This document shows positions 43,658 through 52,736 of a stretch of 64,000 nucleotides of DNA, in pieces (positions within the stretch are counted from its first letter, which is position 1; each line of letters opens with the position of its first letter). This DNA comes from Paracoccus tegillarcae. GTDB lineage: Bacteria > Pseudomonadota > Alphaproteobacteria > Rhodobacterales > Rhodobacteraceae. The position numbers and the translations under genes are program-made. The DNA lies in the NCBI RefSeq assembly GCF_002847305.1, contig NZ_CP025408.1:2501001-2565000 (forward strand), written 5' to 3'. The notes under the pieces are model-generated. The model ran no database searches. It saw nothing but the letters and a program-made list of their open reading frames with translations, and was not told the DNA's origin.

Positions 43658-44611
43658 ATGGCACTTCCCAATTACGCCTCGCCGCTGGAACGTGTCTGGC
43701 ACTGGACCTATCTGGTGCTCTGCACGCTGATCTTTATCTTCCTGATCGCGCCGATCCTGGTGATCATTCCACTGTCCTTCAACGCCGAACCCTATTTCAC
43801 CTTCACCGAAAAGATGCGCAGCTTTGACCCCGAGGGGTACTCGATGCGCTGGTATGACAGCCTTCTGACCTTCGGGATGCAGGCACCCGACGGGCCGCGC
43901 GATGCAAGCTGGTGGTCCGATGCCTGGAACAATGCGAAATGGGTGAACGCGGCCAAGAACTCGCTGATCATCGGATTCTTCTCGACGATTCTGGCTACCG
44001 GATTGGGCACCTTGGCCGCACTAGGCCTGTCGCGTCCGGAAATGCCGTTCCGCCGGGGGATCATGGCGATCCTGATCTCGCCCATGATCGTGCCACTGAT
44101 CATCACCGCAACGGGGATGTTCTTTTTCTACTCGAACCCCTGTTCGCTGCTGACATGGATCGGGCTGTCGGGCAATTGCGGACGTCTGGCGGGCACCTAT
44201 CTTGGCGTGATCCTGGCCCATGCCACGCTTGGCATTCCCTTTGTCATCATCACGGTGACGGCCACGTTGGTCGGCTTTGACCAATCGCTGAACCGTGCCG
44301 CCGCCAGCCTTGGCGCCAACCCGCGCACCACGTTCTTTCGTGTGACCATGCCGCTTATTCTGCCCGGCGTGATCTCGGGCGCACTGTTTGCATTCGTCAC
44401 CTCGTTCGACGAGGTCGTCGCCGTTCTGTTCATCGCCGGCCCCGACCAGCAGACCATTCCGCGCCAGATGTGGAACGGCATCCGCGAACAGATCAGCCCG
44501 GCGATCCTCGCCGTTGCAACGCTGCTGGTCCTGTTTTCGATTGCCCTGCTCACCACGGTAGAGCTGCTGCGCCGCCGGTCCGAGCGGATCCGCGGCGTGA
44601 CCCCGCGTTAG
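43658..44611 (+). CDS. Polyamine-type ABC transporter permease, PotC-like
   Basis: The 317-residue permease has six predicted helices, the conserved LNRAAASLGANPRTTFFRVTMPLILPG coupling loop in shortened form (RAAASLGANPRTTFF) and SFDEVVAVLFI near the C-terminus, as in PotC. An insertion of about 40 residues after helix 1 (residues about 50-90) is larger than in E. coli. It starts six bases after the PotB-like stop, and forms the second half of the channel used by the three binding proteins. Confidence 0.92.
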   Translation: MALPNYASPLERVWHWTYLVLCTLIFIFLIAPILVIIPLSFNAEPYFTFTEKMRSFDPEGYSMRWYDSLLTFGMQAPDGPRDASWWSDAWNNAKWVNAAKNSLIIGFFSTILATGLGTLAALGLSRPEMPFRRGIMAILISPMIVPLIITATGMFFFYSNPCSLLTWIGLSGNCGRLAGTYLGVILAHATLGIPFVIITVTATLVGFDQSLNRAAASLGANPRTTFFRVTMPLILPGVISGALFAFVTSFDEVVAVLFIAGPDQQTIPRQMWNGIREQISPAILAVATLLVLFSIALLTTVELLRRRSERIRGVTPR

Positions 44612-44622
44612 AAAAACCGCCG

Positions 44623-45243
44623 ATGGATCTGCTTCTCTGGCTCAGCTTTGTCGCCGCGTCGACCGCATTGTTGTTGATCCCCGGCCCGACGGTCCTGCTT
44701 GTGCTGTCCTATGCGCTGACGCAGGGGCGGCGTGTGGCGCTGGCCATGGCGGCAGGCGTCGCGCTTGGCGATCTTGTGGCCATGACGGCATCGCTGGTCG
44801 GTCTGGGCGCGTTGGTGCTGACCTCGGCCACACTGTTCGTTGCTCTGAAATGGGCAGGCGCCGTCTATCTGGTCTATCTGGGGATCAAGCTGATCCGCAG
44901 CGCGCCCGCCCGGGTGAACCTTGCTGACACGACACCCGTTGCCCCACGCCGCATTTTCATCCATGCGGCAGGTGTCACGGCGCTGAACCCGAAAAGCATC
45001 GCATTTTTCATCGCCTTCGTGCCGCAATTCATCCGTCCCGAGGCTGCACTTGCCCCGCAATTCGCCATCCTGATCGCAACTTTCGTGGGCCTCGCCGCGA
45101 TCAATGCGCTGGCCTATGCGCTGCTGGCTGATCGGCTGCGCGCGCGCATCACCCGCCCATCAGTCACCATCTTGTTGTCCAGAATCGGCGGCGGCGCGTT
45201 GATCGCAATGGGGGTCGCCACGGCTGCCCTGCGCCGCCAATGA
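44623..45243 (+). CDS. LysE-family amino-acid exporter
   Basis: The 206-residue protein has the LysE/RhtB fold with six hydrophobic helices: SFVAASTALLLIPGPTVLLV at the N-terminus holds the family signature PGPT. The conserved AGVALGDLV and PKSIAFFIAFVPQF segments follow. Family members export basic or neutral amino acids and other small solutes. The start ATG 44623 is 11 bases after the PotC-like stop, so it may be co-transcribed with the polyamine importer. Its end overlaps the hemerythrin gene start by four bases (ATGA). Substrate unknown. Confidence 0.88.
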   Translation: MDLLLWLSFVAASTALLLIPGPTVLLVLSYALTQGRRVALAMAAGVALGDLVAMTASLVGLGALVLTSATLFVALKWAGAVYLVYLGIKLIRSAPARVNLADTTPVAPRRIFIHAAGVTALNPKSIAFFIAFVPQFIRPEAALAPQFAILIATFVGLAAINALAYALLADRLRARITRPSVTILLSRIGGGALIAMGVATAALRRQ

Positions 45244-45800
45244 CACCCGACGAACTGGAAGACGATGACGCGCGACCCAAGGCCCCGCCGATCCCGGGGC
45301 TGACCCCGCAGCAGCAGAGCAGTGGTCAGTATCTTGCCGCGATCCACCGAATGCATCTGGGCAATCTTGAGGGCGTGGGCCGTCTGATGGCGGCAATCCG
45401 CGAGGGGCTCGCCGACCCGGCCAGTCTGGCCCCGGCACTGTCCGAGATGCCGATGACCCAGAACCTTGCGGCCTTTGGCACGGTTTGCGGTCGAGAATGC
45501 ACCGTGTTGCAGGGCCATCACGATATCGAGGAATACTCGCTGTTCCCGGCCCTGCAGCGCGCCGCCTCACCGGCCCTCGCAGCGGTGATCGACCGGCTGA
45601 TCGCCGAGCATGAACTTATTCATCAGCAAATCCAGGATCTTGCAGAAGCCGCCGAAATGCTGGCGCGTGAACCGGGCCCATCCAGTTTCGCCGCCGTCGA
45701 AGCCGCCTATGCGCCACTGCACCGCAGCATCCGCTCGCATTTCGGCTATGAAGAAACCCAGATCGGCGATGCCCTCGGCGCTCTGGGCTTGCTGGGCTAA
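45240..45800 (+). CDS. Hemerythrin HHE domain-containing protein
   Basis: This 186-residue protein has the histidines and acidic residues of a di-iron hemerythrin-like four-helix bundle: HRMHLGN near residue 36, QGHHDIEEYSLFP near 91, AEHELIHQQI near 122 and SHFGYEETQIGD near 166. The family binds O2, NO or senses redox state in the cytoplasm. The N-terminal 20 residues are an acidic, proline-rich tail outside the bundle. It overlaps the LysE-type gene by four bases and is the last plus-strand gene before the convergent AEC transporter. Confidence 0.85.
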   Translation: MTPDELEDDDARPKAPPIPGLTPQQQSSGQYLAAIHRMHLGNLEGVGRLMAAIREGLADPASLAPALSEMPMTQNLAAFGTVCGRECTVLQGHHDIEEYSLFPALQRAASPALAAVIDRLIAEHELIHQQIQDLAEAAEMLAREPGPSSFAAVEAAYAPLHRSIRSHFGYEETQIGDALGALGLLG

Positions 45801-45807
45801 TCCTTAG

Positions 45808-45874
45808 GCTTCTTCTTCATCCAAATATCCGCGGGGGAGGCCGTGCGCCAGCACGGACGGGGGCGGCAGCCCCC
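45808..45874. repeat. Rhodobacteraceae-type intergenic repeat, copy C with two hairpins
   Basis: On the minus strand the core CGCGGATATTTGG-ATGAAGAAGAA matches copies A and B. Beyond it are a CCGTGC-GCCA-GCACGG hairpin (45841-45856) and a perfect GGGGGC-GGCA-GCCCCC hairpin (45859-45874), which abuts the stop of the AEC gene. It fills the gap between convergent genes and may act as a bidirectional terminator. Confidence 0.65.
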
Positions 45875-46819
45875 TCAAGGCAAGACGCTCAGCCACATCC
45901 AGATGCTCAGCACCGACACCGCCGTGCCGATCAGAACGGCAGAGGCCGCCACGCGCCGCGCCGCGCCATAGATATTGGCAAACAGATAGGCGTTCACACC
46001 CGGTGCCATGGAGGCGGTGACCACGGCCGAGCGCATGCCATCGACATCCACGCCCAACCCGCGGCCCAGCCCATAGGTGACGGCGGGGTGCAGAATCAGC
46101 CCGATCGCGCAGCACATGGCGATCGTCGCCATGTCGCCCTCGGGACGATAGCGATAAAGCACGCCCCCCAGACCGAACAGCGCGGCAGGCAGTGCGGCGC
46201 GGGCAATCATGTCAACGGCGGCCCAGAACCCCTCGGGCATGACCAGCCCCGCGCCCATCAGCGCGTTCACCACAAAGCCCAGCAGAATGCCGATCACCAT
46301 TGGCGTCCGCACAACGCCGCCGAGCGCACGCAGCGATACCGCGCCTACTGACAGGTCAGTCCCCCGGGCGCGGGTGAACTCCATCATGGTGATGCCGAAC
46401 GTATAGATCAGCGGTGAATGGATAGAGATGATCGCCCAGTTGCTGACCAGCGCATCGGCACCATAGGCGCGCTCGGTGATCGGGATACCCAGCAGCAGGC
46501 TGTTGGAAAACAGGCAGACAAAGCCGATGGCCACGCAATCCGACGGGTTGCGCTTGAAGATGTATTTCGCGCCAGCCCACCCCGCCAGATAGCCGGCGAA
46601 CGCGCCGCCATAAAACGCCAGCATCAGGTTGACGCGAAAACCCGCGCCCAGATCAAGCCGCGCGATCGAGGCAAACAGCAGCACCGGCACCGCGAAACTT
46701 TGCGCAAACCGCATCAGCCCGTCGACATGGGTTTCGGAAAACCAGCCGCGCCACGCGACCAGATAGCCAAAGCCGATGACCAGAAAGACCGGCAGGATGA
46801 CGGTGAAGAGATCGCTCAT
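45875..46819 (-). CDS. AEC-family auxin-efflux-like transporter
   Basis: The 314-residue membrane protein has two groups of helices joined by a hydrophilic centre, and the family features VIGFGYLVAWRGWFSE and LLLGIPITERAYG. Bacterial AEC proteins export or exchange carboxylates such as malate or malonate. It overlaps the metallo-hydrolase gene by four bases (ATGA) and is the last gene of the dacC-tmk-holB operon. Whether it has any functional link with DNA replication genes is doubtful; the coupling may be historic. Confidence 0.88.
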   Translation of the reverse strand: MSDLFTVILPVFLVIGFGYLVAWRGWFSETHVDGLMRFAQSFAVPVLLFASIARLDLGAGFRVNLMLAFYGGAFAGYLAGWAGAKYIFKRNPSDCVAIGFVCLFSNSLLLGIPITERAYGADALVSNWAIISIHSPLIYTFGITMMEFTRARGTDLSVGAVSLRALGGVVRTPMVIGILLGFVVNALMGAGLVMPEGFWAAVDMIARAALPAALFGLGGVLYRYRPEGDMATIAMCCAIGLILHPAVTYGLGRGLGVDVDGMRSAVVTASMAPGVNAYLFANIYGAARRVAASAVLIGTAVSVLSIWMWLSVLP

Positions 46820-47646
46820 GAGGCTGCCTCGGTCTGGGGGCCGGGGGCAGGGGCGGTCAGCCCGGCCTCGACCACCAGCCCGTCATGGGCCGGCACCACA
46901 TGATCAGGCGTGCTGGCCATGACCGTCGCGTAATCCATATCCAGATGCATGTTCGTGATGACGGCGCGTTCGGGCATGGCGCGTGCGATCCAGTCAAGTG
47001 TCAGCGACAGATGCGCGTGGCTGGGATGGGGTGTCATGCGCAGCGCGTCGCAGATAAAGACATCGGCCCCGTCGATCAGGGGCCAGGCGGCATCGGGGAT
47101 CGTCGACACATCGGGCAGATAGACCAGCCCGCCGATGCGAAAACCAAGGGCCGTGATCTCGCCATGATGGACCCGAAAGGGCAGCAATTCCAGAATGCCG
47201 CCCGCACCATCGATGCGCACCGGCCCCTCGATCGGGTTGAGAACCGCAACCGGCGGATAGCCAGAGCCGGCGGGTGTTTCAAAGATATAGCCAAAGCGTT
47301 CGATCAACGCCGCGCTGGTCGGTGCATCGGCCCAAAGCTGCATCTTCTGATGGGCGTTATAGGCAAGCTGGCGAATATCATCGATGCCGTGGACATGATC
47401 GGCATGGGCATGCGTATAGACGACCGCGTCCACGGTGGTCACACCGGCATCCAGCAACTGCCAGACCATATCCGGCCCGGTGTCGATCAGCACCTGCGTC
47501 ACGCCCTGATCACCGATGCGCTCGACCAGCAGCGAACAGCGGCGGCGGCGGTTCTTGGGGTTTGTCGGGTCGCAATCGCCCCACCTGTTGCCGATCCTCG
47601 GCACGCCCCCGGAAGAGCCGCAGCCAAGAATCGTCGCCCGGATCAT
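46816..47646 (-). CDS. Metallo-beta-lactamase-fold hydrolase (PhnP-like)
   Basis: The 276-residue enzyme has the start TILGCGSSGGVPRIG, the zinc site THAHADHVHGIDDIR and the closing PDVSTIPD and NMHLDMDY metal ligands. The close relatives are PhnP-type phosphodiesterases acting on cyclic phosphates. It has a CDP-type cluster of cysteines near residue 25 (GDCDPTNPKNRRRRCSLL), as in PhnP, that may bind an extra zinc. Its start overlaps tatD by four bases. It is a common partner of tatD and holB in alphaproteobacteria, but the substrate is not known. Confidence 0.88.
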   Translation of the reverse strand: MIRATILGCGSSGGVPRIGNRWGDCDPTNPKNRRRRCSLLVERIGDQGVTQVLIDTGPDMVWQLLDAGVTTVDAVVYTHAHADHVHGIDDIRQLAYNAHQKMQLWADAPTSAALIERFGYIFETPAGSGYPPVAVLNPIEGPVRIDGAGGILELLPFRVHHGEITALGFRIGGLVYLPDVSTIPDAAWPLIDGADVFICDALRMTPHPSHAHLSLTLDWIARAMPERAVITNMHLDMDYATVMASTPDHVVPAHDGLVVEAGLTAPAPGPQTEAAS

Positions 47647-48458
47647 GCCCCCGCGCCCGCTGCCGCCTTCCAGAACAGGCGATCGAAATTCTGCGATGTG
47701 GCGCGGGCGAATTCTGCGTAATCAAGCCCAAAGACCTCGGCCCCGACGGCGGCGGTCTTGGCGGTATAGGCGGGCTCGTTCCGTTTGCCGCGATGGGGCG
47801 GCGGCGCAAGATAGGGGCTGTCGGTTTCCACCAGAATGCGGTCCAGCGGCGCGGCGGCAAAGATATCTCTCAGCGCCTGCGATTTAGGAAAGGCGGCGAT
47901 CCCTGACATCGACAGGTAAAACCCCAGATCCAGCGCCGCCTGTGCCAGCCCGGCTCCGCTGCTGAAACAATGCATGACGCAGCTATAGGCGCCTGCGCGA
48001 TGTTCCTCGGTCAGGATACGGGCCATGTCCTCATCCGCGTCGCGGGCATGGATGATCAGCGGCAGGCCGGTCTGCCGCGCGGCCTGAATGTGGATGCGCA
48101 GGCTTTCGGCCTGTGCGGCGGCGCTGTCGGCGGTGTAATGGTAATCCAGCCCGGTTTCGCCAATGCCCACGAATTTCGGGTGATCAGCCAGTGCGATCAG
48201 CTCGTCCAGCGTCGCCATGGGTTCCTCGGCCACGCTCATGGGGTGGGTGCCGGCGGCATAGAAAACGCCGTCATGCGCCTCGGCCAGCGCGCGGACCTTG
48301 GGTTCGTTGCGCAGGCGGGTACAGATGGTCACCATGCGCGTCACGCCAGCCGCCCGCGCGCGGGTCAGCAGGTCGTCATGTTCGCCGTCGAAATCCGGGA
48401 AATCCAGATGGCAATGGCTGTCTACAATAGCGGGGATGGCAGTCGGCGCATCGGTCAT
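47643..48458 (-). CDS. TatD-family DNase / metal-dependent hydrolase
   Basis: The 271-residue protein has the TIM-barrel metallohydrolase features DSHCHLDF at the N-terminus, GIGETGLDYHY, LPLIIHARDAD, CVMHCFSSG and VETDSPYLAPPPHRGKRN. TatD proteins are 3'-5' exonucleases and DNA-repair nucleases; the family name from the Tat locus is historic. It begins one base after holB ends and overlaps the metallo-hydrolase gene. In other Rhodobacteraceae a metG gene often sits between holB and tatD; none is present here. Confidence 0.93.
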   Translation of the reverse strand: MTDAPTAIPAIVDSHCHLDFPDFDGEHDDLLTRARAAGVTRMVTICTRLRNEPKVRALAEAHDGVFYAAGTHPMSVAEEPMATLDELIALADHPKFVGIGETGLDYHYTADSAAAQAESLRIHIQAARQTGLPLIIHARDADEDMARILTEEHRAGAYSCVMHCFSSGAGLAQAALDLGFYLSMSGIAAFPKSQALRDIFAAAPLDRILVETDSPYLAPPPHRGKRNEPAYTAKTAAVGAEVFGLDYAEFARATSQNFDRLFWKAAAGAGA

Positions 48459-48459
48459 G

Positions 48460-49563
48460 TCAGGATACCTTTGCTGATTGCGCGGGTGGCAGATGCGCCA
48501 GCCCGGTCAGCATATCCATCACCAGTGCGGCGGGGTCAAGGTTCACCGCCCGGCCCGCCCGCGCCCGTGCCGACAGTTCCGCCTGTGCGCCCGCCCAATC
48601 CCGCGCGGCGCGATCATCGGGCGACAGCCGCGCCATCAGCTTGCCCTCGCCCTCGGCAGCCTGTGGCAGCGGCGCGCCCATCAAGCCGGCGCGCGCCAGC
48701 CGTGTCAGCAGTCGGTCCAGCAGCGTGATCAGCAGATCAAAGGGATCGCCATCGGCATTGGCCCGACCGGCGGCACGTTCCGCCAGTTTCAGGGCCATTT
48801 GCCGGTCCATCGCGGGCAGGGTGGCCATCAGATCGACCAGATCCTGATAGCGCGCCAGCCCGTCCTGACCGGACAGCCGCAGTGCCTCACCGACCGAGCC
48901 GCCGGCCAGCGCGGCCAGCTTTTCTGCATCCGCCTCGCTGCCCAGACTGTCCAGCACGCCGGCCATATTGTCAGGCGACAGCGGCGTCAGACGCAATTCG
49001 CGGCAGCGCGAGCGGATCGTCGGCAGCAGACGCGCCGGTTGATGGGCCACCATCAGGATCAGCGCGTCCTGTGGCGGTTCCTCCAGCACCTTCAGCAAGG
49101 CGTTGGCGGCAGCCGGGTTCATCTCATCGGCGGCGTCGATGATTGCGATGCGCCGCCCGCCTTCGGTCGCGCTCATATGGAAAAAGGACAGCAGCTTGCG
49201 GACCTCATCCACGGTGATCTCGGCGCGCAAGTGCTTGGTCTTGTCATCCCAGGGGCGGCGGATCAGCATCAGGTTGGATTCCGACAGTGCCGCCAGCCGT
49301 CGCGCCTCGGGCGCATCCATCGGCGCGGTCAGGTCGTCGGCGTCGCTGCCGGTCAGCAGCCAGCGGGCGATGGCCCATGCCGTCGTCGCCTTGCCCACGC
49401 CGCGCGGTCCGGTCAACAGCCAGCCGTGATGCAGACGCTGGCTGCGCGCGGCCTGAATGAAATCAGCGATGGCGGATGGCTGGCCAATCACACGCGGCGC
49501 CATGCGCGGATGCGGCGCACCGGGAACCCGGTCGGGTTCGGGGATATCGTCGGGATCACTCAT
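48460..49563 (-). CDS. holB: DNA polymerase III subunit delta'
   Basis: The 367-residue clamp-loader subunit has the P-loop-like GPRGVGKATTAWAIARWL, with the DEAD-box-free ATPase fold, the RIAIIDAADEMNPAAANALLKVLEEPP sensor stretch (split here as RIAIIDAADEMN and ALLKVLEEPP) and RSRCRELRL for the arginine finger. It loads the beta clamp onto DNA together with DnaX and HolA. The gene overlaps tmk by four bases and is followed after one base by tatD, a conserved replication/repair set. Confidence 0.93.
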   Translation of the reverse strand: MSDPDDIPEPDRVPGAPHPRMAPRVIGQPSAIADFIQAARSQRLHHGWLLTGPRGVGKATTAWAIARWLLTGSDADDLTAPMDAPEARRLAALSESNLMLIRRPWDDKTKHLRAEITVDEVRKLLSFFHMSATEGGRRIAIIDAADEMNPAAANALLKVLEEPPQDALILMVAHQPARLLPTIRSRCRELRLTPLSPDNMAGVLDSLGSEADAEKLAALAGGSVGEALRLSGQDGLARYQDLVDLMATLPAMDRQMALKLAERAAGRANADGDPFDLLITLLDRLLTRLARAGLMGAPLPQAAEGEGKLMARLSPDDRAARDWAGAQAELSARARAGRAVNLDPAALVMDMLTGLAHLPPAQSAKVS

Positions 49564-50174
49564 GCAGGCATCGCGGGCAGGGCGCGGCGGACGCGGGCCG
49601 CGACCTGATCGGCGCTGCCCGATCCGTCGATCAGGCGCACGCGGTCGGGGTACTCGGCAGCAAGCGCACGAAACCCGGCAGCCAGCTTTTCCTGAAATGC
49701 CAGCCCCATGCTTTCAAAGCGATCCTCGCCGCCGCCGCGCGCCGTTCCGCGCCGCAGGCCGGTGGCGGCGTCGATGTCGATGACCAGCGTCAAGTCAGGC
49801 TCGACCCCGATCATCACCTCATGCAGCCGGTCGACCATGGCGCGCAAATCGCCGCGCGTGGCGCCCTGATAGACCCGCGTGCTGTCGGCAAAGCGGTCGG
49901 TGATGACGGTTTGGTTCGCGGCAAGTGCCGGGCGGATCAGACGTTCCAGATGGTCGCGCCGCGCGGCCGTGAAAAGCAGAGTCTCGGTCTCGGGCGACCA
50001 GCGTTCGCCCGTGCCTTCGACCAGCAACCGGCGGATTTCCTCGGCGCCCGGACTGCCACCCGGTTCGCGGGTCAGCACCACGTCGCGGCCCTCGTCGCGC
50101 AAAGCCTCGGCCAGCAGGCGGGACTGGGTGGATTTGCCGCAGCCGTCGATGCCTTCGAAGCTGATGAACATCAA
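49560..50174 (-). CDS. tmk: Thymidylate kinase (dTMP kinase)
   Basis: The 204-residue enzyme phosphorylates dTMP to dTDP for DNA synthesis. It begins MMFISFEGIDGCGKSTQSRL, the P-loop of the family, and has LTREPGGSPGAEEIR, the DR motif in ITDRFADSTRVYQG, and the lid region AATGLRRGTARGGGEDRFE. The length is normal. Overlaps: its ATG with the dacC stop (ATGA) and its stop with the holB start. It is second in the operon. Confidence 0.97.
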   Translation of the reverse strand: MMFISFEGIDGCGKSTQSRLLAEALRDEGRDVVLTREPGGSPGAEEIRRLLVEGTGERWSPETETLLFTAARRDHLERLIRPALAANQTVITDRFADSTRVYQGATRGDLRAMVDRLHEVMIGVEPDLTLVIDIDAATGLRRGTARGGGEDRFESMGLAFQEKLAAGFRALAAEYPDRVRLIDGSGSADQVAARVRRALPAMPA

Positions 50175-51328
50175 AGCCCTGCGGCTTCGACCGCGCGACC
50201 GCCCAGTTGCATCGCCGCACCCTTGATGCGACCGAGGAAACCGGCCTCGGCCACGTCGCTTGCGGCCAGCAGCGGCATCCGCGCCTCACCCGTGCCCGGA
50301 ATGGTCACGATCAACTCGCCCAGTTGTTGACCAGCCGTGATCGGGGCCGAGATGGGCGAGGTATAGACGGCCTCTGCGGTGACGCGATCACCTGCGCCGC
50401 CGGGGATCAGCACGTTCAGCCCGTCCTTGGTGGTCAGCGCCACGCGTGAGGCCGATCCCAGCCAGACCGGTGCCTCGACCACGGTTTCGCCCTTGGGCAC
50501 CAGCGTTTTCATGGTGAACTGGCGAAAGGCCCAGCTGACGATACGCTCGGCCTCTTCGGCGCGTGCGGCCTCGGTCTGCAGGCCGGTGACGACAAAGATG
50601 ATGCGGCGGTTGCCCTGTACGGCGCTGCCGGTCAGCCCGTAGCCTGCCTCTTGAGTATGGCCGGTCTTTAGTCCGTCAGCGCCGATACCAAGGGTCAGCA
50701 GCGGGTTGCGGTTAAAGCGGTTCGAGGGCGCACGGTTGTCAAAGGGATATTCGGTCAGCGCGAAATACGTATAAAGCTGCGGAAAATCCTGGATCAGGTG
50801 CTGTGCGAGGACGCCCAGATCGTGTGTCGACATGCGATGCCGGGGATCGGGCCAGCCCGAGGCATTGGCAAATGTCGAATTCGTCAGCCCCAGGGCCTTG
50901 CCCTTTTCGGTCATCTGGCGGGCAAAGGCATCCTCGGTCCCGGCCAGACCTTCGGCCACCACGACGCAGGCATCATTGCCCGACAGCACGATGATGCCCT
51001 TGATCAGTTCCTCGACCGTGGGACGATCCTGTTCATTAAGGAACATGGTAGAGCCGCCCATCTGCCGCGCCTTGGTCGAGACCGGCAGGCGCGTATCCAT
51101 CTGGACCCGGCCCTCGCGCAGAGCCTCGAACAGCATGTAGACCGTCATCAGCTTGGACATGCTGGCGGGCGGCAACGGCTCATCGGCGTTCTTTTCCATC
51201 AGAACCGTGCCGGTCGCGACATCATAGACCCAGGCCGAACGGGCGTTGGTGTCAAAGCCCTGCGCGTAGGTCAGGCCGGGCAGGGCGATCAGCACGATGG
51301 CGGTGATGCGGAACAAAAGCGCGCGCAT
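50171..51328 (-). CDS. D-alanyl-D-alanine carboxypeptidase (penicillin-binding protein 5/6 family)
   Basis: The 385-residue protein has a signal peptide (residues 1-22, ending TYA) and the serine-peptidase motifs SxxK at Ser56-Lys59 (PPASMSKLMT), SGNDA (SxN) near residue 115 and KTGHT for the KTG box. It trims the fifth residue from peptidoglycan side chains in the periplasm. A PBP5_C-type beta-rich domain occupies the last 100 residues, with a C-terminal amphipathic helix for membrane contact. The ATG at 51328 is preferred; the longer frame to 51538 is antisense of the next gene. It heads the dacC-tmk-holB-tatD operon. Confidence 0.93.
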   Translation of the reverse strand: MRALLFRITAIVLIALPGLTYAQGFDTNARSAWVYDVATGTVLMEKNADEPLPPASMSKLMTVYMLFEALREGRVQMDTRLPVSTKARQMGGSTMFLNEQDRPTVEELIKGIIVLSGNDACVVVAEGLAGTEDAFARQMTEKGKALGLTNSTFANASGWPDPRHRMSTHDLGVLAQHLIQDFPQLYTYFALTEYPFDNRAPSNRFNRNPLLTLGIGADGLKTGHTQEAGYGLTGSAVQGNRRIIFVVTGLQTEAARAEEAERIVSWAFRQFTMKTLVPKGETVVEAPVWLGSASRVALTTKDGLNVLIPGGAGDRVTAEAVYTSPISAPITAGQQLGELIVTIPGTGEARMPLLAASDVAEAGFLGRIKGAAMQLGGRAVEAAGL

Positions 51329-51443
51329 GGGGTTTCCTTTGCCTGTTTGGCAATTGGTTACATCAAGCCCCGCCGCCTCGCAACGCAGCCGGTGGCCACA
51401 GACGCGATTTTGAACCGCGAAAGGTTCATGAAAGGTTGACGAT

Positions 51444-51902
51444 ATGAGCATCTCTGACAGCGATATGGATTTCACCGTCTGGGCGATCATCGACAAGCCG
51501 CGTGAACAGGTGTTCGACGCGGTCGTGGACCCCGACAAGCTGGCGGCCTATTTCACCACCGGCGGGGCCAGGGGCCGGATGGATCGCGGGGCCAAGGTCA
51601 GGTGGGAATTTGCCGATTTCCCCGGCCCCTTCGATGTCGATGTGCTGGTCGCCGATGCGCCCGAGCAGGTTCAGTTCGACTGGCCCTCGCCTCTGGGCAA
51701 GGGGATGAGCCGCGTTACCTTTCGCTTCGGCGCGCTGACCGAGGCGCGGACCAAGGTCGAAGTCACCGAATCGGGTTGGCCCGCGACGCCTGAGGGCCTG
51801 CAGGCGGCTTATGGCAACTGCATGGGCTGGTCGCAGATGCTGGCGGCGATGAAGGCCTGGCTTGATCATGGCGTGGTGCTGCGAACGGGGATGTACAAAT
51901 AG
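51444..51902 (+). CDS. SRPBCC / AHSA1-type small-molecule-binding protein
   Basis: The 152-residue protein has the START/Bet v1-like fold pattern: DFTVWAIIDKPREQVFDAVV, DKLAAYFTTGGARG, FRFGALTEARTKVEVTESGW, and a C-terminal helix GWSQMLAAMKAWLDHG. AHSA1-type members bind hydrophobic ligands or act with heat-shock proteins. It is divergent from dacC across a 115-base gap and lies alone on this strand, with a DUF2270 gene convergent. The ligand is unknown. Confidence 0.8.
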   Translation: MSISDSDMDFTVWAIIDKPREQVFDAVVDPDKLAAYFTTGGARGRMDRGAKVRWEFADFPGPFDVDVLVADAPEQVQFDWPSPLGKGMSRVTFRFGALTEARTKVEVTESGWPATPEGLQAAYGNCMGWSQMLAAMKAWLDHGVVLRTGMYK

Positions 51903-51997
51903 CCCAAGGGTGAGGGTGGCGGCGATTGCAGGTTTTACACCTGAATCATTGTTATCAGCCGATGCTGTGACGCATGCGCCTGTTGGGACCGCAGCAC

Positions 51998-52672
51998 CTA
52001 TCCCATGCCCAGAGGATCGCGCCGCTTTTGCGCGCGCTTGGCGTCGGTGCGCTCGCTCCAGATGGCGATCACGCCCCAACTGAGGCAATAGACCCCCCCG
52101 ATGGTCAGGATCAGCCAACCGGGAAACGGCCCGATGGCGGCGCGGCCAAGCAGTTCTTCGGTCGAAGTGACGGGCAAGGGGTGAACAATCAGCTTGCCGA
52201 TATAGGCGACGGTCTGGATCAGCAGGATCCAGAAGTAATTGCGCCGGATGCGTCGCCCGACGGCGGTCCACATGCTGACGTGATATCGGGGATGCATGTA
52301 GTCATTGGCGAGGCGGTCCTGCCAGTGTTCCTCGAGGTGCAGATCGCCCTCTTTCAGCATCGGCGCCATGAAATGCAGTTCCAGCCAGCGGCAGCGGGCG
52401 CGCCAGACGTTGAAATAACGATAGCGCCGTGCCTCGAGCATCAGGAAAAAGACGATCAGGATGCCCACCAGAATAAGCGGCAGCGGCGAGGCTTGGGGCG
52501 AGGCGAAAGTGATCGACAGCGCGACACCAAGCGTGACCACCGACCAGTTCGTCGTGGTATCCAGCCGCGTGCGCCAGATGGTCGAGCGGTAAACCTCTCC
52601 GCGATAGAGATGGGCGATCACACCCATTTCGGCGGAATCGAGCTGTTTGCGCTCTTTGACCGGTCCGTCCAT
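51998..52672 (-). CDS. DUF2270 membrane protein
   Basis: The 224-residue protein fits DUF2270, a family of unknown function with an N-terminal helix (GVIAHLYRGEVYRSTIWR), two central helices in tandem (WSVVTLGVALSITFA and PLILVGILIVFFLMLEARR), a long loop, and two helices near the C-terminus (YFWILLIQTVAYIG and GWLILTIGGVYCLSWG). ATG 52672 is chosen since GGAGG lies seven bases upstream; it overlaps an earlier ATG at 52684 in frame. No functional clue beyond membrane location. Confidence 0.75.
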   Translation of the reverse strand: MDGPVKERKQLDSAEMGVIAHLYRGEVYRSTIWRTRLDTTTNWSVVTLGVALSITFASPQASPLPLILVGILIVFFLMLEARRYRYFNVWRARCRWLELHFMAPMLKEGDLHLEEHWQDRLANDYMHPRYHVSMWTAVGRRIRRNYFWILLIQTVAYIGKLIVHPLPVTSTEELLGRAAIGPFPGWLILTIGGVYCLSWGVIAIWSERTDAKRAQKRRDPLGMG

Positions 52673-52736
52673 CGCTGCCTCCATCCCTATGGTCAGCTTG
52701 CACTTTTCGGTCTGTCCTCGCAAGGATTGCGGGCGC

